Of a stretch of DNA of 64,000 bases, positions 54,921 to 64,000 are shown one piece after another. The notes under the pieces are model-generated. The model was not told the origin of the DNA. It was given only the letters and a program-made list of their open reading frames with translations, and searched no databases. This stretch comes from Fasciola hepatica (lineage: Eukaryota; Platyhelminthes; Trematoda; Plagiorchiida; Fasciolidae), in the NCBI GenBank assembly GCA_948099385.1, contig CANUEZ040000070.1, positions 499,001-563,000 of the forward strand, in the 5' to 3' direction. Numbering within the stretch: position 1 is the stretch's first letter; the number at the start of each line of letters is the position of its first letter. Made by a program: the position numbers and the translations under genes.

Positions 54921-56148
54921 TTGAGCGCATGCTCAGGAGTTGTTGCAGAATCGCCAGAGGCAGCTGGTTTTGGGTTTGAGGAGTGGGAAAAAGGGGGATT
55001 TGAGGATGGAAAGGTTTTGGGAGAGTCGGGGGCTGAAGATATTGGGGGGCTAGAGGGTAAGCGGACTGCTGGGGGGACCGGTAGGTTATGATGTCTAGTA
55101 ACCTGGGGGGTATCAATCCAGGTGGACGGTCTACATCCTTCGGTCTCCGAAAAGGGTGGGCTGCTTTTTGTGGTTTGCCCTTCTGAGCACTGCTTGATGC
55201 CCTATTCTGATTTCTCTTGTTGGTGAGCTTATTTTTCATAACAGCACCAGATACATTATCTGGTGCTTTAACCTTCTCACTGCTTCTTTCAGTAGAAACA
55301 GGTTGCAGGTTCATGTCTGGGCTCAAGGATGAGTGAGTCTCGTCCGTTGAAACAGTCTTGTTGGCTATGATGGGGCCTGGGATGCTTTTTGTAGGCGACC
55401 GATGTTTAGTGGCACTAGGCCTACTACTGGGAGTACTTTCGGCGACGGGAAATGGTGTCAGTAGGGAAGCGAGGGATGGTGGGCATGCAACTCGGTCCTC
55501 AAGGCGAGTTACCTGGACAACTGGCAGCACTCTGAGCTTAGGATCGGTTTTTTGTGGAATTTTTGGCTAAGCCTTCTCACTGCGGATCCTCAGATGAAGT
55601 GGCTTGTCAATGGATACGCCCTTGAGCCCTTTAATTTCCTCCTTGAGCTTTGCGGCCAAGGAAACAATTCGTTTGGCTGCATCTGTGGAACCCATTACGA
55701 TGAGAATACCATGAACCCGGTTGGTGCGTTTGGTTACCAACCAAGTGGACCGACCTCTAAGTGGGAAAGGGAGCTTAAGGCGATTAAACACCTGGGCGTA
55801 GGTGTCATGAGGGTGATCTGAACTGAGGAAGCGGCCCCAAAGGATGACTCGCTTGGAGCAATTCTCGGTATCTTGTGAAATCTTTGCGGCGTCAAGAATT
55901 TGCTGCTCAGAAACTCTACACACCTGATCGGCTGCCTGGGACACCGGGAGGGATTTTATTACCAAACTCCTTAGGCTGGTCAGTTCATCCTTAAGGGTAC
56001 GGACGGTGGCCCTTAGCTCGGCTATCTCTGCAGCCTGACTTTGGACTGCACATTTTAGTGCATCCGTTTCCAGCGCATTATAAAGGACCGTTTCGTCTGG
56101 ATTGAGGAGTGAGGCATTGGCCACGGAGGGGGAATCGCACTGCCTCAT
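54898..56148 (-). pseudogene. CR1-C ORF1 with one in-frame stop
   Basis: Residues 1-193 (56148-55570): coiled coil CAVQSQAAEIAELRATVRTL and an RRM-like domain (RVILWGRFLSSDHP, NRVHGILIVMGSTDAAKRIV). A TAG at 55567-55569 interrupts the frame, which continues in phase for about 220 codons, basic and Pro-rich (NKLTNKRNQNRASSSAQKGK). It is likely an RNA-binding ORF1 protein. Whether the stop is the natural ORF1 end is uncertain. The in-phase continuation up to the ORF2 overlap argues that it is a mutation. Confidence 0.68.
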
Positions 56149-56344
56149 GGGGAAAGTAGCTTAATCTGAGCAAGCGGTTATATCAATGGTGAGGGGCATT
56201 GACATTTTCCAGGATCCAGTCAGCACAGATAAAGATAAACTTAAATGGAGGGGGACGAGCTGTGTGTTCTAAAATTTTCAAAAACAGCTACACTCATCGA
56301 GGGCGACGACCGCACCGCTGTTGTACCGCAGTTCAGTTAAAAAA
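56149..56344. other. CR1-C 5' leader and junction
   Basis: The CR1-C 5' end is not clearly marked. Sequence up to about 56330 shows no gene before the next LINE tail. Confidence 0.4.
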
Positions 56345-56766
56345 AAGTTCAGTTCAGTCTCAGTTTCAGTTCAGTTCAGTTTGCACAGGACTTGGTGTGG
56401 CTAGAGCCAATCGTGTGTCCAAATGGTTGTGTTGTCGGAGCGTTTCCGTAGCTCCCAACACTGCGTGTTTTTCTTCATCTGAAAGGCAGAAATTTTGTGC
56501 AGTATCAGCCCGGGCAGAGTAAGGTGGAAACAATAAGTAAATTTCGTCTGACCCCAAAAGCTGCTTAATTTAACTCGGGGTATACTGCTACCCAACATAG
56601 GTCTACTGCTTCTTAAAAGCCCTCACTGTTGTGGTATTTATGACCTCCTCCGTGAGCTTATTCCAATCGGGTACCACTCTATTCGAGAAGTACTTCGCCC
56701 TAATTTGGAGCCTCGAAAGCTTCCTTTGTAATCTAAAGCTATGCTCCATTGTGCTTCTCTCGGGGA
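56345..56766 (-). mobile_element. CR1-B family 3' end, 5' truncated
   Basis: A pentamer tail (56345-56380, TTCAG units on +) is followed by the same 3' UTR and C-terminal coding sequence as 27330-27725. It breaks off at GGGGATC, where the next tail begins. Confidence 0.88.
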
Positions 56767-57010
56767 TCAGTTCAGTTCAGTTCAATTTGCACAGGACAGG
56801 CAATGGCCACGGCCAATCGAGCTTCCAGAATCCCTTCGATGGTATGCTCACCAGTTCTGCACCCACTACTGCACAATGTATTTCGTCCAATCTCTGTTAC
56901 AAATTGGAGGGAAACTGAAGACCTCATCGCACGTCAACTGCGCGAGACATTGTTCATCTTAAGCATTCATTGAGACAGTATGCTTTACGCGCCCAGTAGA
57001 GTGCGGTGCT
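56767..57010 (-). mobile_element. CR1-A family 3' end, 5' truncated
   Basis: Tail TTCAG units from 56765, then GCACAGGACAGGCAATGGCC and further sequence matching 25757-25960. Confidence 0.85.
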
Positions 57011-57233
57011 GTCCAGTTTAGTTCCGTCGGGTTCAGTTTTCACAGGACTAAGTTGTCTGAGGCCGATGGATCGTCCAGATGGCTGTGAAGTCAGCAAGAT
57101 TCCTTGGCTGGCAAAGCTGGGGGTTGAAATTTTCGTCTGAAAGACAGAACTCGCAAGATGGCGCCACCTTCGCAGACATAACTTCATTGAGAAAAATACC
57201 CACGGGTCATTTATTCACCACTGGCAATTTCGG
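57011..57233 (-). mobile_element. Third CR1-type 3' end, diverged
   Basis: Tail-like GTCCAGTTTAGTTCCGTCG, then TTCAGTTTTCACAGGACTAA and a GTCCAGATGGCTGTG block resembling the CR1-B 3' UTR. Confidence 0.6.
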
Positions 57234-57639
57234 TTCCGTTCAGTTCGGTTCGCACAGGGCACTTTGAGGCGACCTGAAAATGACTGAGTTTGAATGCGTA
57301 AATTCATGATCAAAATTAACCGTGGGCAAACATAAAAATAAGAACTTAGCTCTAAACAGCCTGCATTTTGGTCAGTGACACCGGACTGCTAGTTCTTCGT
57401 CTGCTTGTTGTAAGGACCTCTGGTTTCTGTCAATTGGAAGACACACTTTTGTCTGCTTTGCTTGCGGAACGGTTTATTCTTCAGCTCGCTTAGCTAGTAT
57501 CTCCTCCGGCGTCGCTCCCGAAACCAAACTTGAAAGAAGTTATTCCATTTTAAAACGTTCTTCACATATTCCATCGACTTTTGTCGTTTTTTTGTAAGCT
57601 TCGGAACTTTTGACTAGTTGCCCGTTCCATTGGCCATTC
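57234..57639 (-). mobile_element. Fourth tail-like CR1 3' end, diverged
   Basis: TTCCGTTCAGTTCGGTTCGC followed by ACAGGGCAC resembles the tail and the GCACAGGAC start of the 3' UTR. The rest to about 57639 is not recognisable. Confidence 0.4.
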
Positions 57640-58195
57640 TCGGGATCTAGTTGGTACCTGGTATCCGGAGTACTCAAAGGTGATTGCCGCGGCCAATGGA
57701 ATGCCCAGCTTTCTTTCGGTGGTATGCATACCAGTTACTCTTCCACGGCTGCACATTTTATCTCGTAGAACCCTCGCCCAGAATGAGATGGAGAAATAAA
57801 ACCTCATCGCACACAGACTGTTAGAGATAAAGCACACAGTGAGCTTTCATCGAGGCAGTATGCAGCAAACGAGCACGTCAGTTACAACAAACATCAGACG
57901 AACTACAATGCTATCCTTCATCCATCTGGTGAACGTACTCAAAGCTCACTACAATTAAAAATTTCGTAATACTTACGATCAAGGGCACCCTTGACGGACT
58001 GAAGAGTCTGTAGATCTATAAATCCACCAGGCAGACTGTAGTGCTTTACTATAACGATTCTCTGCCCTGTTGCTAAAGAAATGCGATCTGGTCATCAAAC
58101 CGGCACGAACTTCCGTCAGACTATTTCAGTATCCCCTCGTTCTGGAATCTAAAGACCTTTGGAATAGACTATCCGGCCTAAGTGATGCTCATTTG
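57640..58195 (-). pseudogene. CR1-A family 3' fragment including ORF2 C-terminus, diverged
   Basis: Aligns in order with 25780-26260: GGTATGCATACCAGTTA, AACCTCATCGCACA, TCATCCATCTGGT, GATCAAGGGCACCCTTGA, CCACCAGGCAGAC and CTATCCGGCC. Clearly older than copy A, with many substitutions and indels. Confidence 0.75.
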
Positions 58196-60099
58196 GTTTC
58201 TTTTTGCAACGGAAGACATTGATCGAGACCAATCGTGGGTCCGGATCGTTGAGTTGTCGGCGGGGCACTGTCATCCTCACTATTCATCCCAAGCCAAGTG
58301 ATAGCTTCATGCTTCCAAAGGTGAATATTCGGCAGCCACATAACCATCAAATACAAGAGTGACCAGACAGAAGCACATGGGAAACCTGAGGAACTTTTAC
58401 CCTAACAAGCTTTTAGTTCGTTTATAAAAGAGTTAGGCGGTGTAACGACAGTTTGTTGAAAATCGCCGCAGAAAAGCCGCAATTTTTTGCTTTCTTGACA
58501 TCACGCGCCTATATACACTATTTGGGTGTTTGTACACACGGTATGTTTTCATGAACCAACCTTGGCTTGTTCGCGTCCAACGCACTACTCTGTCATATCC
58601 TACCTTGGACCTGCGTGACGCGTGTGCTCCTCTCTCGTAAGCCGCAATTCGGTTCCCATTTTCTGAGTTTCTGCAATTGCATAATTGAGGTTCGTAATCG
58701 CTTTATGTCACTTTTCAATTAATAATCCAGTATAGTAGAATTACCGGACAATCGCTTTCTCATTTCGGAATTCGTTTCGAAGTTGGCTACTTTTTGCTCG
58801 AAAGCATCTTGCTGGGAGGGTGGAGAATCTGACGATATAAGATTGTAGGCAAGACAGTTTTGGAGAGACAGGTGTGACGACGATCATTCCGAGAGGAAAT
58901 CGAGGTAGACTCGGTATTAGCACTTGATAAAGAAACATAGAGCCGGCGTTCAACCAGCCATTCACCCCACGCGGAGGCGCACCAAGTAGTGGAGGCCTAG
59001 AAGACGCGTAAATTGAGCAAAAGTTCACAGTTGACTCAAGCACAGAGTCTCGGGTACAGGCAGTTACGAATCAAACTGTAGGAAGGATGTTGGGGTACTG
59101 GCGGCCACAAACACGACATGGGACGACGTCCAGGCCCGAAAGATCAATCAAAGGGGAGAATGATTATAGTAATGGGGTGGTGGTGCGTTTATGTATAGGC
59201 CACGGCCCTAGATCCAGTGCTGCCGTTGCACAGGGAACCTTTGATGTCCATCGAGTGGTGATCCAATTAAACAAGTTTTCGTAGCTGGATTTGTTTGAGG
59301 ATCTGGAAAAACATTTATTAAGATTGGGAGAGACTGAATGTGACTGGTCATTTAGTATCTTTACGGCAAATGTTATATGTCCACAGAGTGGCACCGTGTA
59401 CTCTCCGAGTATTCTACCCTTTTATTTCCACTGTGTTGCACGCAGGACTTTGGCTTCGTCAGGTTAATAAAGACACATTCCCAACACGCAAGCAAGTGTA
59501 TTCCACGACTCTTTCTCTCTTTGTGGTACGAGAGCTTTCCTTGGCCGGTGGCCTCAGAGTCCAAACACATGCCATCCCAAGTGCAATTCTAGTGCTCTTA
59601 TCGCGACTTGACACCCAGCTCTAGAACTATTAAGGTCCACTGGTATGAAACACTACCGCCTGGCCGGAAGCTGCATCGAAACAAACTGGCGGAGAAATTT
59701 TGTGTCCGGTTTCATATCGACTTGATGAAAATTGTGAACACACCATTAGTCACCTTTTTCTATTTCTTCTTCTCCCTATTTATCTACATTAGCACCTTTT
59801 TACCACACTTTTTTGTCTCTTATCTTTATCAAGCAGCCATAAAAGTATTGGACATAGGGGATCCCACTGCAAGGTAGAAGGTTTTTGATGGACACGAAAA
59901 TAATTCTAAAGTCTTTCTCTAGCAAACCTGGAAAGTTAACAGGAAAAGCTAGAGTCAGTGTGGTATGATGTATGCAAACGTAAAACGTTTGATAAAGTAG
60001 ATTGGAAAAAGGCTTTAAAAGTAGCCCAAACTTGGAAAGTCCAATGTTTTGGAAAACCGCAGTATCTTGAATGACGAGGAAAGATTACGACTGATAGTG
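58196..60099. other. Unassigned region
   Basis: No recognised gene. A + frame at 59608-59877 has a hydrophobic stretch rich in Phe (FFYFFFSLFIYIS), which could be a chance product of T-rich DNA. No repeats shared with the rest of the window were noticed. Confidence 0.4.
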
Positions 60100-60690
60100 A
60101 CTCCTAGATACTTTGTAGATGACGGTCCACCAATGTGCACTCCGCTAGAGAGCAGATCGGAATCGGAAGCAGGAAGATTGAAACGTTTGCTGCTATTGTA
60201 AAGATGGAGTAATATATCGGAGCACTTCAAAGGGTTCCTTTTAGTCTTGGACCGGAGGACCACTTGGTGAGTTCAGGGACTCTGCTGCAAGGGTATTTGA
60301 CGATGGCTTACTGAGTGGGACGTACCAAGGATTATACCATCAGTGTACTTAATAAGCAAACACTATCGTATACAGGCTTGGAAAAGGCTCAAAGAGTAAA
60401 AGAAGTAAAGTGACTGAATGGATCCTTTCAAAACCCCTATTGTTGAAATAAGCGTCGAAGAGGTTTCTTCATCAAATCTGGCGAAGTTTTGGCGACTGTA
60501 ACAGTAGCCACACCGTAAATAAGTATGTCATGTGCTGACTCAACAGTCCTCAAGACCCGAGAATAGTATCGACCTGTTGACACGGTCGAGTTCAACACTA
60601 TGGTCAAAAAGGCGCACCCCGAAGGCCTAACATTTAGGGTCCAATGAGAATAAACTGGAGTGGGCGGTGCTTGAGCATCCAATATCTAGA
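60100..60690 (-). pseudogene. Probable non-LTR reverse transcriptase fragment, strongly decayed
   Basis: A minus frame reads SAHDILIYGVATVTVAKTS where an RT would have a YADDILIY-type catalytic box. Further along, 60263-60015 has SSTKYLGVTISRNLSSSFKI, like the YLGV block after the RT palm. The spacing fits CR1-type RT. Stops and frameshifts are frequent. Confidence 0.5.
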
Positions 60691-60923
60691 GGAGGCAGCC
60701 ACCTGCAAACCGGCTGGGACCCAATACACTGATCCGCATAATGAGCCTTTGAAACTCTTTGAGGGTGACTGGTAAGCAGGCTATGAGACGTAAGCTCGAT
60801 GGACTTTCTTAGACACCGGAGAAATTGAGGCCACTTTCCAGCTGTCAGAAAAGTACTTGTGGGTCAAAAATCCGTTGAACTGTTTAAGCATTATTTAGGA
60901 TGGTTCCACTGTGCACTCCTTCG
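60691..60923. other. Unassigned region before BEL-2 LTR
   Basis: Nothing recognised. Confidence 0.4.
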
Positions 60924-61301
60924 AAGTAACACACGTTTGGGCAATGCGTAGCCAAATTCGCAACGGATCCAGAAATCAAAAGGCAATTATCCGTGATATT
61001 CCACGATACTAGATTATTGAGTGAACAACGACATCAATAAGATACAAACCTCAATTATGATATCACAATGACTCAACAAACGAGAAACCGAATTGCAGCG
61101 TGCGAGCAAGGAGCACGTGCGTCACGCAGGTCCAGAACAAGGATATGACAAAGTAGCGCTCTGGGCGCGAACAAACAACAATTGGTCTATAAAAACAAAC
61201 AGTTCGTAAAGACACGTCAATAGTGTAAGCAAGTGAGTGATGTTAAGAAAAACACTGAATCGCAAGGGTTTTAGGGAGATTTTCCGCGACTGGTCGTTAC
61301 A
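60924..61301 (-). repeat. BEL-2 3' LTR, diverged from BEL-1
   Basis: Follows the BEL-1 LTR over its whole length (GCAATGCGTAGCCAAATTCG through GCGCTCTGGGCGCGAACAAA), with many substitutions and small indels. The outer end has lost the TGTTACG start. Confidence 0.85.
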
Positions 61302-62009
61302 CCGCCCACCAAAATCCTCCCGAGTCTTTTGCAGAGTCAAAGGCTTGGTATAAAGGTACTGATTCTTCCTACCCACCTAGGCCCTGCTGTCAGTGCGCGC
61401 GCCTAATGCTCGTCGTCAACGTTCTACTCATGGTTGCACCTAATCCGTTGGCCACATAGACGCGAGGCTATTCTACATCTTCCACAAGGACAACTGACCG
61501 ATGGCGGGTGTGAGGAGGGCACATAGATGCTGTCCCTGGAAAGGCCGTCCTGCCCTGGCTGTATGTGCTTGCGTAAGTGTGTGTGTATGATGTAATCACT
61601 GCTACCTCCACATAAGCAAAAGACATTTCAGTAACGTCAACAAAAGCCAATTTGCGAACAGCATCACAGGTTTGATAGGGGTTTGGGGGACAGCGTGCAT
61701 CGTGTATGTGCGTATGTGTCTGGATGTATAATGGAATCACAAGTATCACCACACATCAAAAGAGGACTTTCTGCAACGTCAACGAAAGACTATGGGCACT
61801 GTAACGTGTTTGATGGGGACTGAGTGGCATAAACGAGTAAAAAGTAGGCATGTGTGCGTGACCTAAGCTCAGCTACTTTAACGTGCAATGTCGTGTCGTG
61901 TGATAAACTAAGGTTTGGACAACTAACTTCATAGGAAATTGTGAGCACAGTATGAAATTAAACACAGATATATTTCAAAGACGGTGTGGAGTGTTGGGTC
62001 CCACTGGAG

Positions 62010-62448
62010 AATGCATGAGAAATAAATAAATGAATTCAGCTTCATCTGGTATCAGCGGATATGGATATAGCTTGGTCTGTAGCGTCGACCTCGCCCCCGT
62101 CACTGTCACCTTCAAGCAGACATATCTTACGGATATCTTGCAATACGTCGCCTTTGTTCGTTCTCACAACCTCCGTGCGCACGAGACCATCGATTTCTGT
62201 ACGGCAGTCCTTGATCACTCCAGCCGGCCAGTCGTTTTTATGTAGTTGGCTCTCCACGAGGATGACCACATCCCCACATCTGAACGACCTCTGTTTGGAG
62301 ATCCACTTTTGCCGAAGCTGCAGTAAGTACTCCCTCGTCCATCGTTTCCAGGAAGCCTGTGCTAGGTGGTTCACTTGTTTCCATCCAACGATGTACGTTC
62401 CACGCAGGGTTTTTGGTGTGGTTGCTCCTACTTTTGACCGAAGTATTA
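62010..62448 (-). pseudogene. BEL-2 integrase C-terminal domain
   Basis: WKQVNHLAQASWKRWTREYL, then FRCGDVVILVESQLHKNDWP and LQDIRKICLLEGDSDGGEVD, matching the C-terminal end of the BEL-1 polyprotein. Separated from the catalytic core by the solo LTR. Confidence 0.85.
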
Positions 62449-62453
62449 ACAGG
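62449..62453. repeat. Solo LTR target duplication, left (ACAGG)
   Basis: ACAGG also at 62831-62835. Confidence 0.9.
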
Positions 62454-62830
62454 TGTTACGAACGTTTGAGCAATGCGTAGCCAAATTCGCAACGGATCCC
62501 GAAATCAGAAGACGATTATCCGTGATATTCCACGATACTAGATTATTAAAATAAACAATGACATAAACAATATACAAACCTCAATAATACGATCACAAGG
62601 ACTCAACAACGAGAAACCGAATAGCAGCGTGTGAGCAGACAGCACGTGCGTCACGCAGGTCCTGAACAAGGATGTGCCAAAATAGCGCTCTGGGCGCGAA
62701 CAAACAACAATTGGTCCAGAAAAACAACCAGTTCGTAAAGACAAGTCAATAGTGTATGGAAATGAGTGATGTTGGGAAAAACACTGAATCGCGAGGGAAA
62801 AAGGGGGATTTTCCACGACCGGCTGTTACA
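62454..62830 (-). repeat. Solo LTR of the BEL-1 family (377 bp)
   Basis: TGTTACGAACG to GGCTGTTACA, almost identical to the BEL-1 LTRs with a few differences (for example AGGACTCAAC for AAGTCTCAAC). Bounded by ACAGG on both sides with no internal element sequence. It was left by recombination between the two LTRs of an earlier full insertion. Confidence 0.93.
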
Positions 62831-62835
62831 ACAGG

Positions 62836-63964
62836 TCTTTGGGGGGGGGGGGGGGTGAGTGCCAGTTCGCCTTCCGGGTCTGGGACGATCGGCACCAGGG
62901 GTCTGTTTTTCAATATGCTTTCTACTTCTGTTAGCAAAGGGGACAGAATCTCGTCATCGAGGGTTTGTTGTGAGGTCAGGGCTGTGAGTATTTTCCTAGT
63001 CGATCGTATCAGCCTTTCCCAAACACCACCACGATGAATGGCATAAAGTGGGTTGGAGTGCAATTCTATCCCCTTTGCTACGGTTTTGGTTTGTATTTTG
63101 GCGAGGTCCAAGCGGTTCCACCATTCCTCTAACTCCTTATGATCCCCAACGAAGTTCGAGCCATTGTCTGGGTATACATTCTTGGGGACGCCGCTCCTCG
63201 CGATGAACCTTTGAAAGGCCATTAGAAATGAGTCGGTGGTCATATTACGCACTACTTCAAGATAGACTGCTCTGGATTGTAAACATGTTATTAGTCAGCC
63301 ATACCTCTTTTTTGTGCTCCGTTGCTGTCGTACAAGTAACGGGCCAAAGCAGCCGACGCCGATTTCCACGAACGGGCACCATCCCGGTTGAACTCTTACG
63401 GCTGAAAGGGGGTCATCATTTGTTGGCCTGCTACCGCTCTCCGGCGACGACAAGTAATGCAGTTGCCTATGACTCGCTTGACCGTCGCTGGTCCCTTTGT
63501 CACCCAAAATCGTCGACGTATGTTGTTCAATAAGTGATTCAAACCTGCGTGTCTCTCTTCTCGATGTACATGGTCTATCAACCATCTCGTTATGTAGTGG
63601 TCACTAGGGATTATTATGGGGTGTTTTATTTTGTACTCTAGATTTGAATTCGTCAGCCACCCTCCAACTCTCAGTAGTCCGTTGGTTCGCATGGGGTTTA
63701 GTCTTCGGATACTGCTGTGCAACAGCTTTCTTTCTTTGGTGTTATCATCTATCCTGGCTAGCTGGCGGGCCTCGAACGGGAAAGTGTCTAGTGACAGTAG
63801 GCGTAGAACGTCGAGTTCGGCTTGATTCAGCTCGCCCGGTAGTATCCTCCCAACATTCAATGTGTTTAGTGATCTTGTACCTTTCGTAATCAATAAGAGT
63901 ACTTTGTATCGTGTCCACCAGACCACGGCTCTTGACATTTTTGTTCAGTTGGGAAATTGGCACA
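62836..63964 (-). pseudogene. BEL-2 integrase zinc and catalytic domains
   Basis: From the 5' side: LNQAELDVLRLLSLDTFPFE, LRVGGWLTNSNLEYKIKHP, an H2C2 site (HVHREERHAG...CITC), a frameshift near 63400-63440, VEIGVGCFGPLLV where the first catalytic Asp has become Cys/Gly (compare GLDYFGP), a stop near 63295, TTDSFLMAFQRFI, YPDNGSNFVG (second D) and RGGVWERLIRS (E). It ends VESILKNRPLVPIV and ELALT followed by a 15-base G run (62841-62855) that shifts or extends the frame as poly-Pro. Inactive. Confidence 0.85.
62841..62855 (+). repeat. Poly-G tract (15)
   Basis: Uninterrupted G run on the + strand within the BEL-2 integrase frame. BEL-1 has an ordinary TPNDLL coding block at the corresponding place. 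Confidence 0.9.
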
Positions 63965-64000
63965 GTTTTTCTATGAGACTTACGCTTCCCAAGGAGCTTG

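Larger units (their letters stand above)
60924..64000 (-). mobile_element. Second BEL/Pao element (BEL-2), running off the window end
   Basis: 3' LTR, 3' UTR (61302-62000, starting with the CCGCCCACCAAAATCC block shared with BEL-1), then integrase coding sequence in reverse order of coordinates to the window edge. Interrupted at 62454 by a solo LTR. Gag, protease and RT must lie beyond 64000. Confidence 0.85.

Noticed and set aside
59608..59877. Possible membrane protein with a Phe-rich segment
   Set aside because: The hydrophobicity comes from T-rich DNA (TTTTTC runs). No start context or other domain supports a gene.
1..64000. CRISPR arrays, operons, rRNA genes
   Set aside because: Both strands were read. 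Direct repeats found are microsatellites or mobile-element copies, and the gene structure is eukaryotic.

Overview
The window is eukaryotic genomic DNA from an invertebrate whose genome is crowded with retrotransposons. I infer a flatworm, most likely a diphyllobothriidean tapeworm such as a Schistocephalus or Spirometra relative. The reasons are RTE- and CR1-type LINEs, Ty3/gypsy and BEL/Pao elements of flatworm-like type, a 37-base micro-intron, and one recognisable host exon. This assignment rests on family resemblance and was not tested by a search. There are no prokaryotic genes, CRISPR arrays or rRNA genes.

Layout. 1-5.9 kb: a SINE-like repeat, a decayed RTE endonuclease fragment (-), and one host exon (-) encoding the N-terminus and most of the PH domain of a ceramide-transfer protein (CERT) homologue. 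5.9-8.8 kb: a long, heavily decayed RTE copy (+). 8.8-16.5 kb: a Ty3/gypsy element (+) with two 178-bp LTRs, whose gag is split by an RTE LINE (-). 16.5-25 kb: mostly unassigned DNA with SINE-like copies, the 5' part of a second gypsy element, TA microsatellites and an AAACCG-rich foldback family. 25.7-32 kb: two CR1-type LINEs (-) joined tail to truncated head. 32.0-34.8 kb: a structurally intact MULE transposase gene (+) with SWIM and PHD fingers. 35.2-35.7 kb: an AT-rich microsatellite field.

36.3-56.2 kb is a three-layer nest. A CR1 LINE (called CR1-C here) is broken by a 6.9-kb BEL/Pao element with a perfect 5-bp target duplication (CTATC). It is also broken by another CR1 LINE (CR1-D, 7.49 kb) flanked on both sides by a 1,342-bp near-identical direct duplication of CR1-C sequence. 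That has the topology of a giant target-site duplication. 56.3-58.2 kb is a train of truncated CR1 3' ends, each starting with a CTGAA-type pentamer tail. 60.9-64 kb is a second, older BEL element (-), interrupted by a solo LTR of the BEL-1 family with TSD ACAGG, and it runs off the window end.

The coding content is therefore almost wholly mobile. Each autonomous family carries its own replication or integration machinery: EN+RT in the LINEs, PR-RT-RH-IN in the LTR elements, and a DDE transposase in the MULE. Most copies are broken. The closest to intact are BEL-1 (one in-frame stop), CR1-D (intact ORF1, one frameshift plus one stop seen in ORF2) and the MULE (no break seen).
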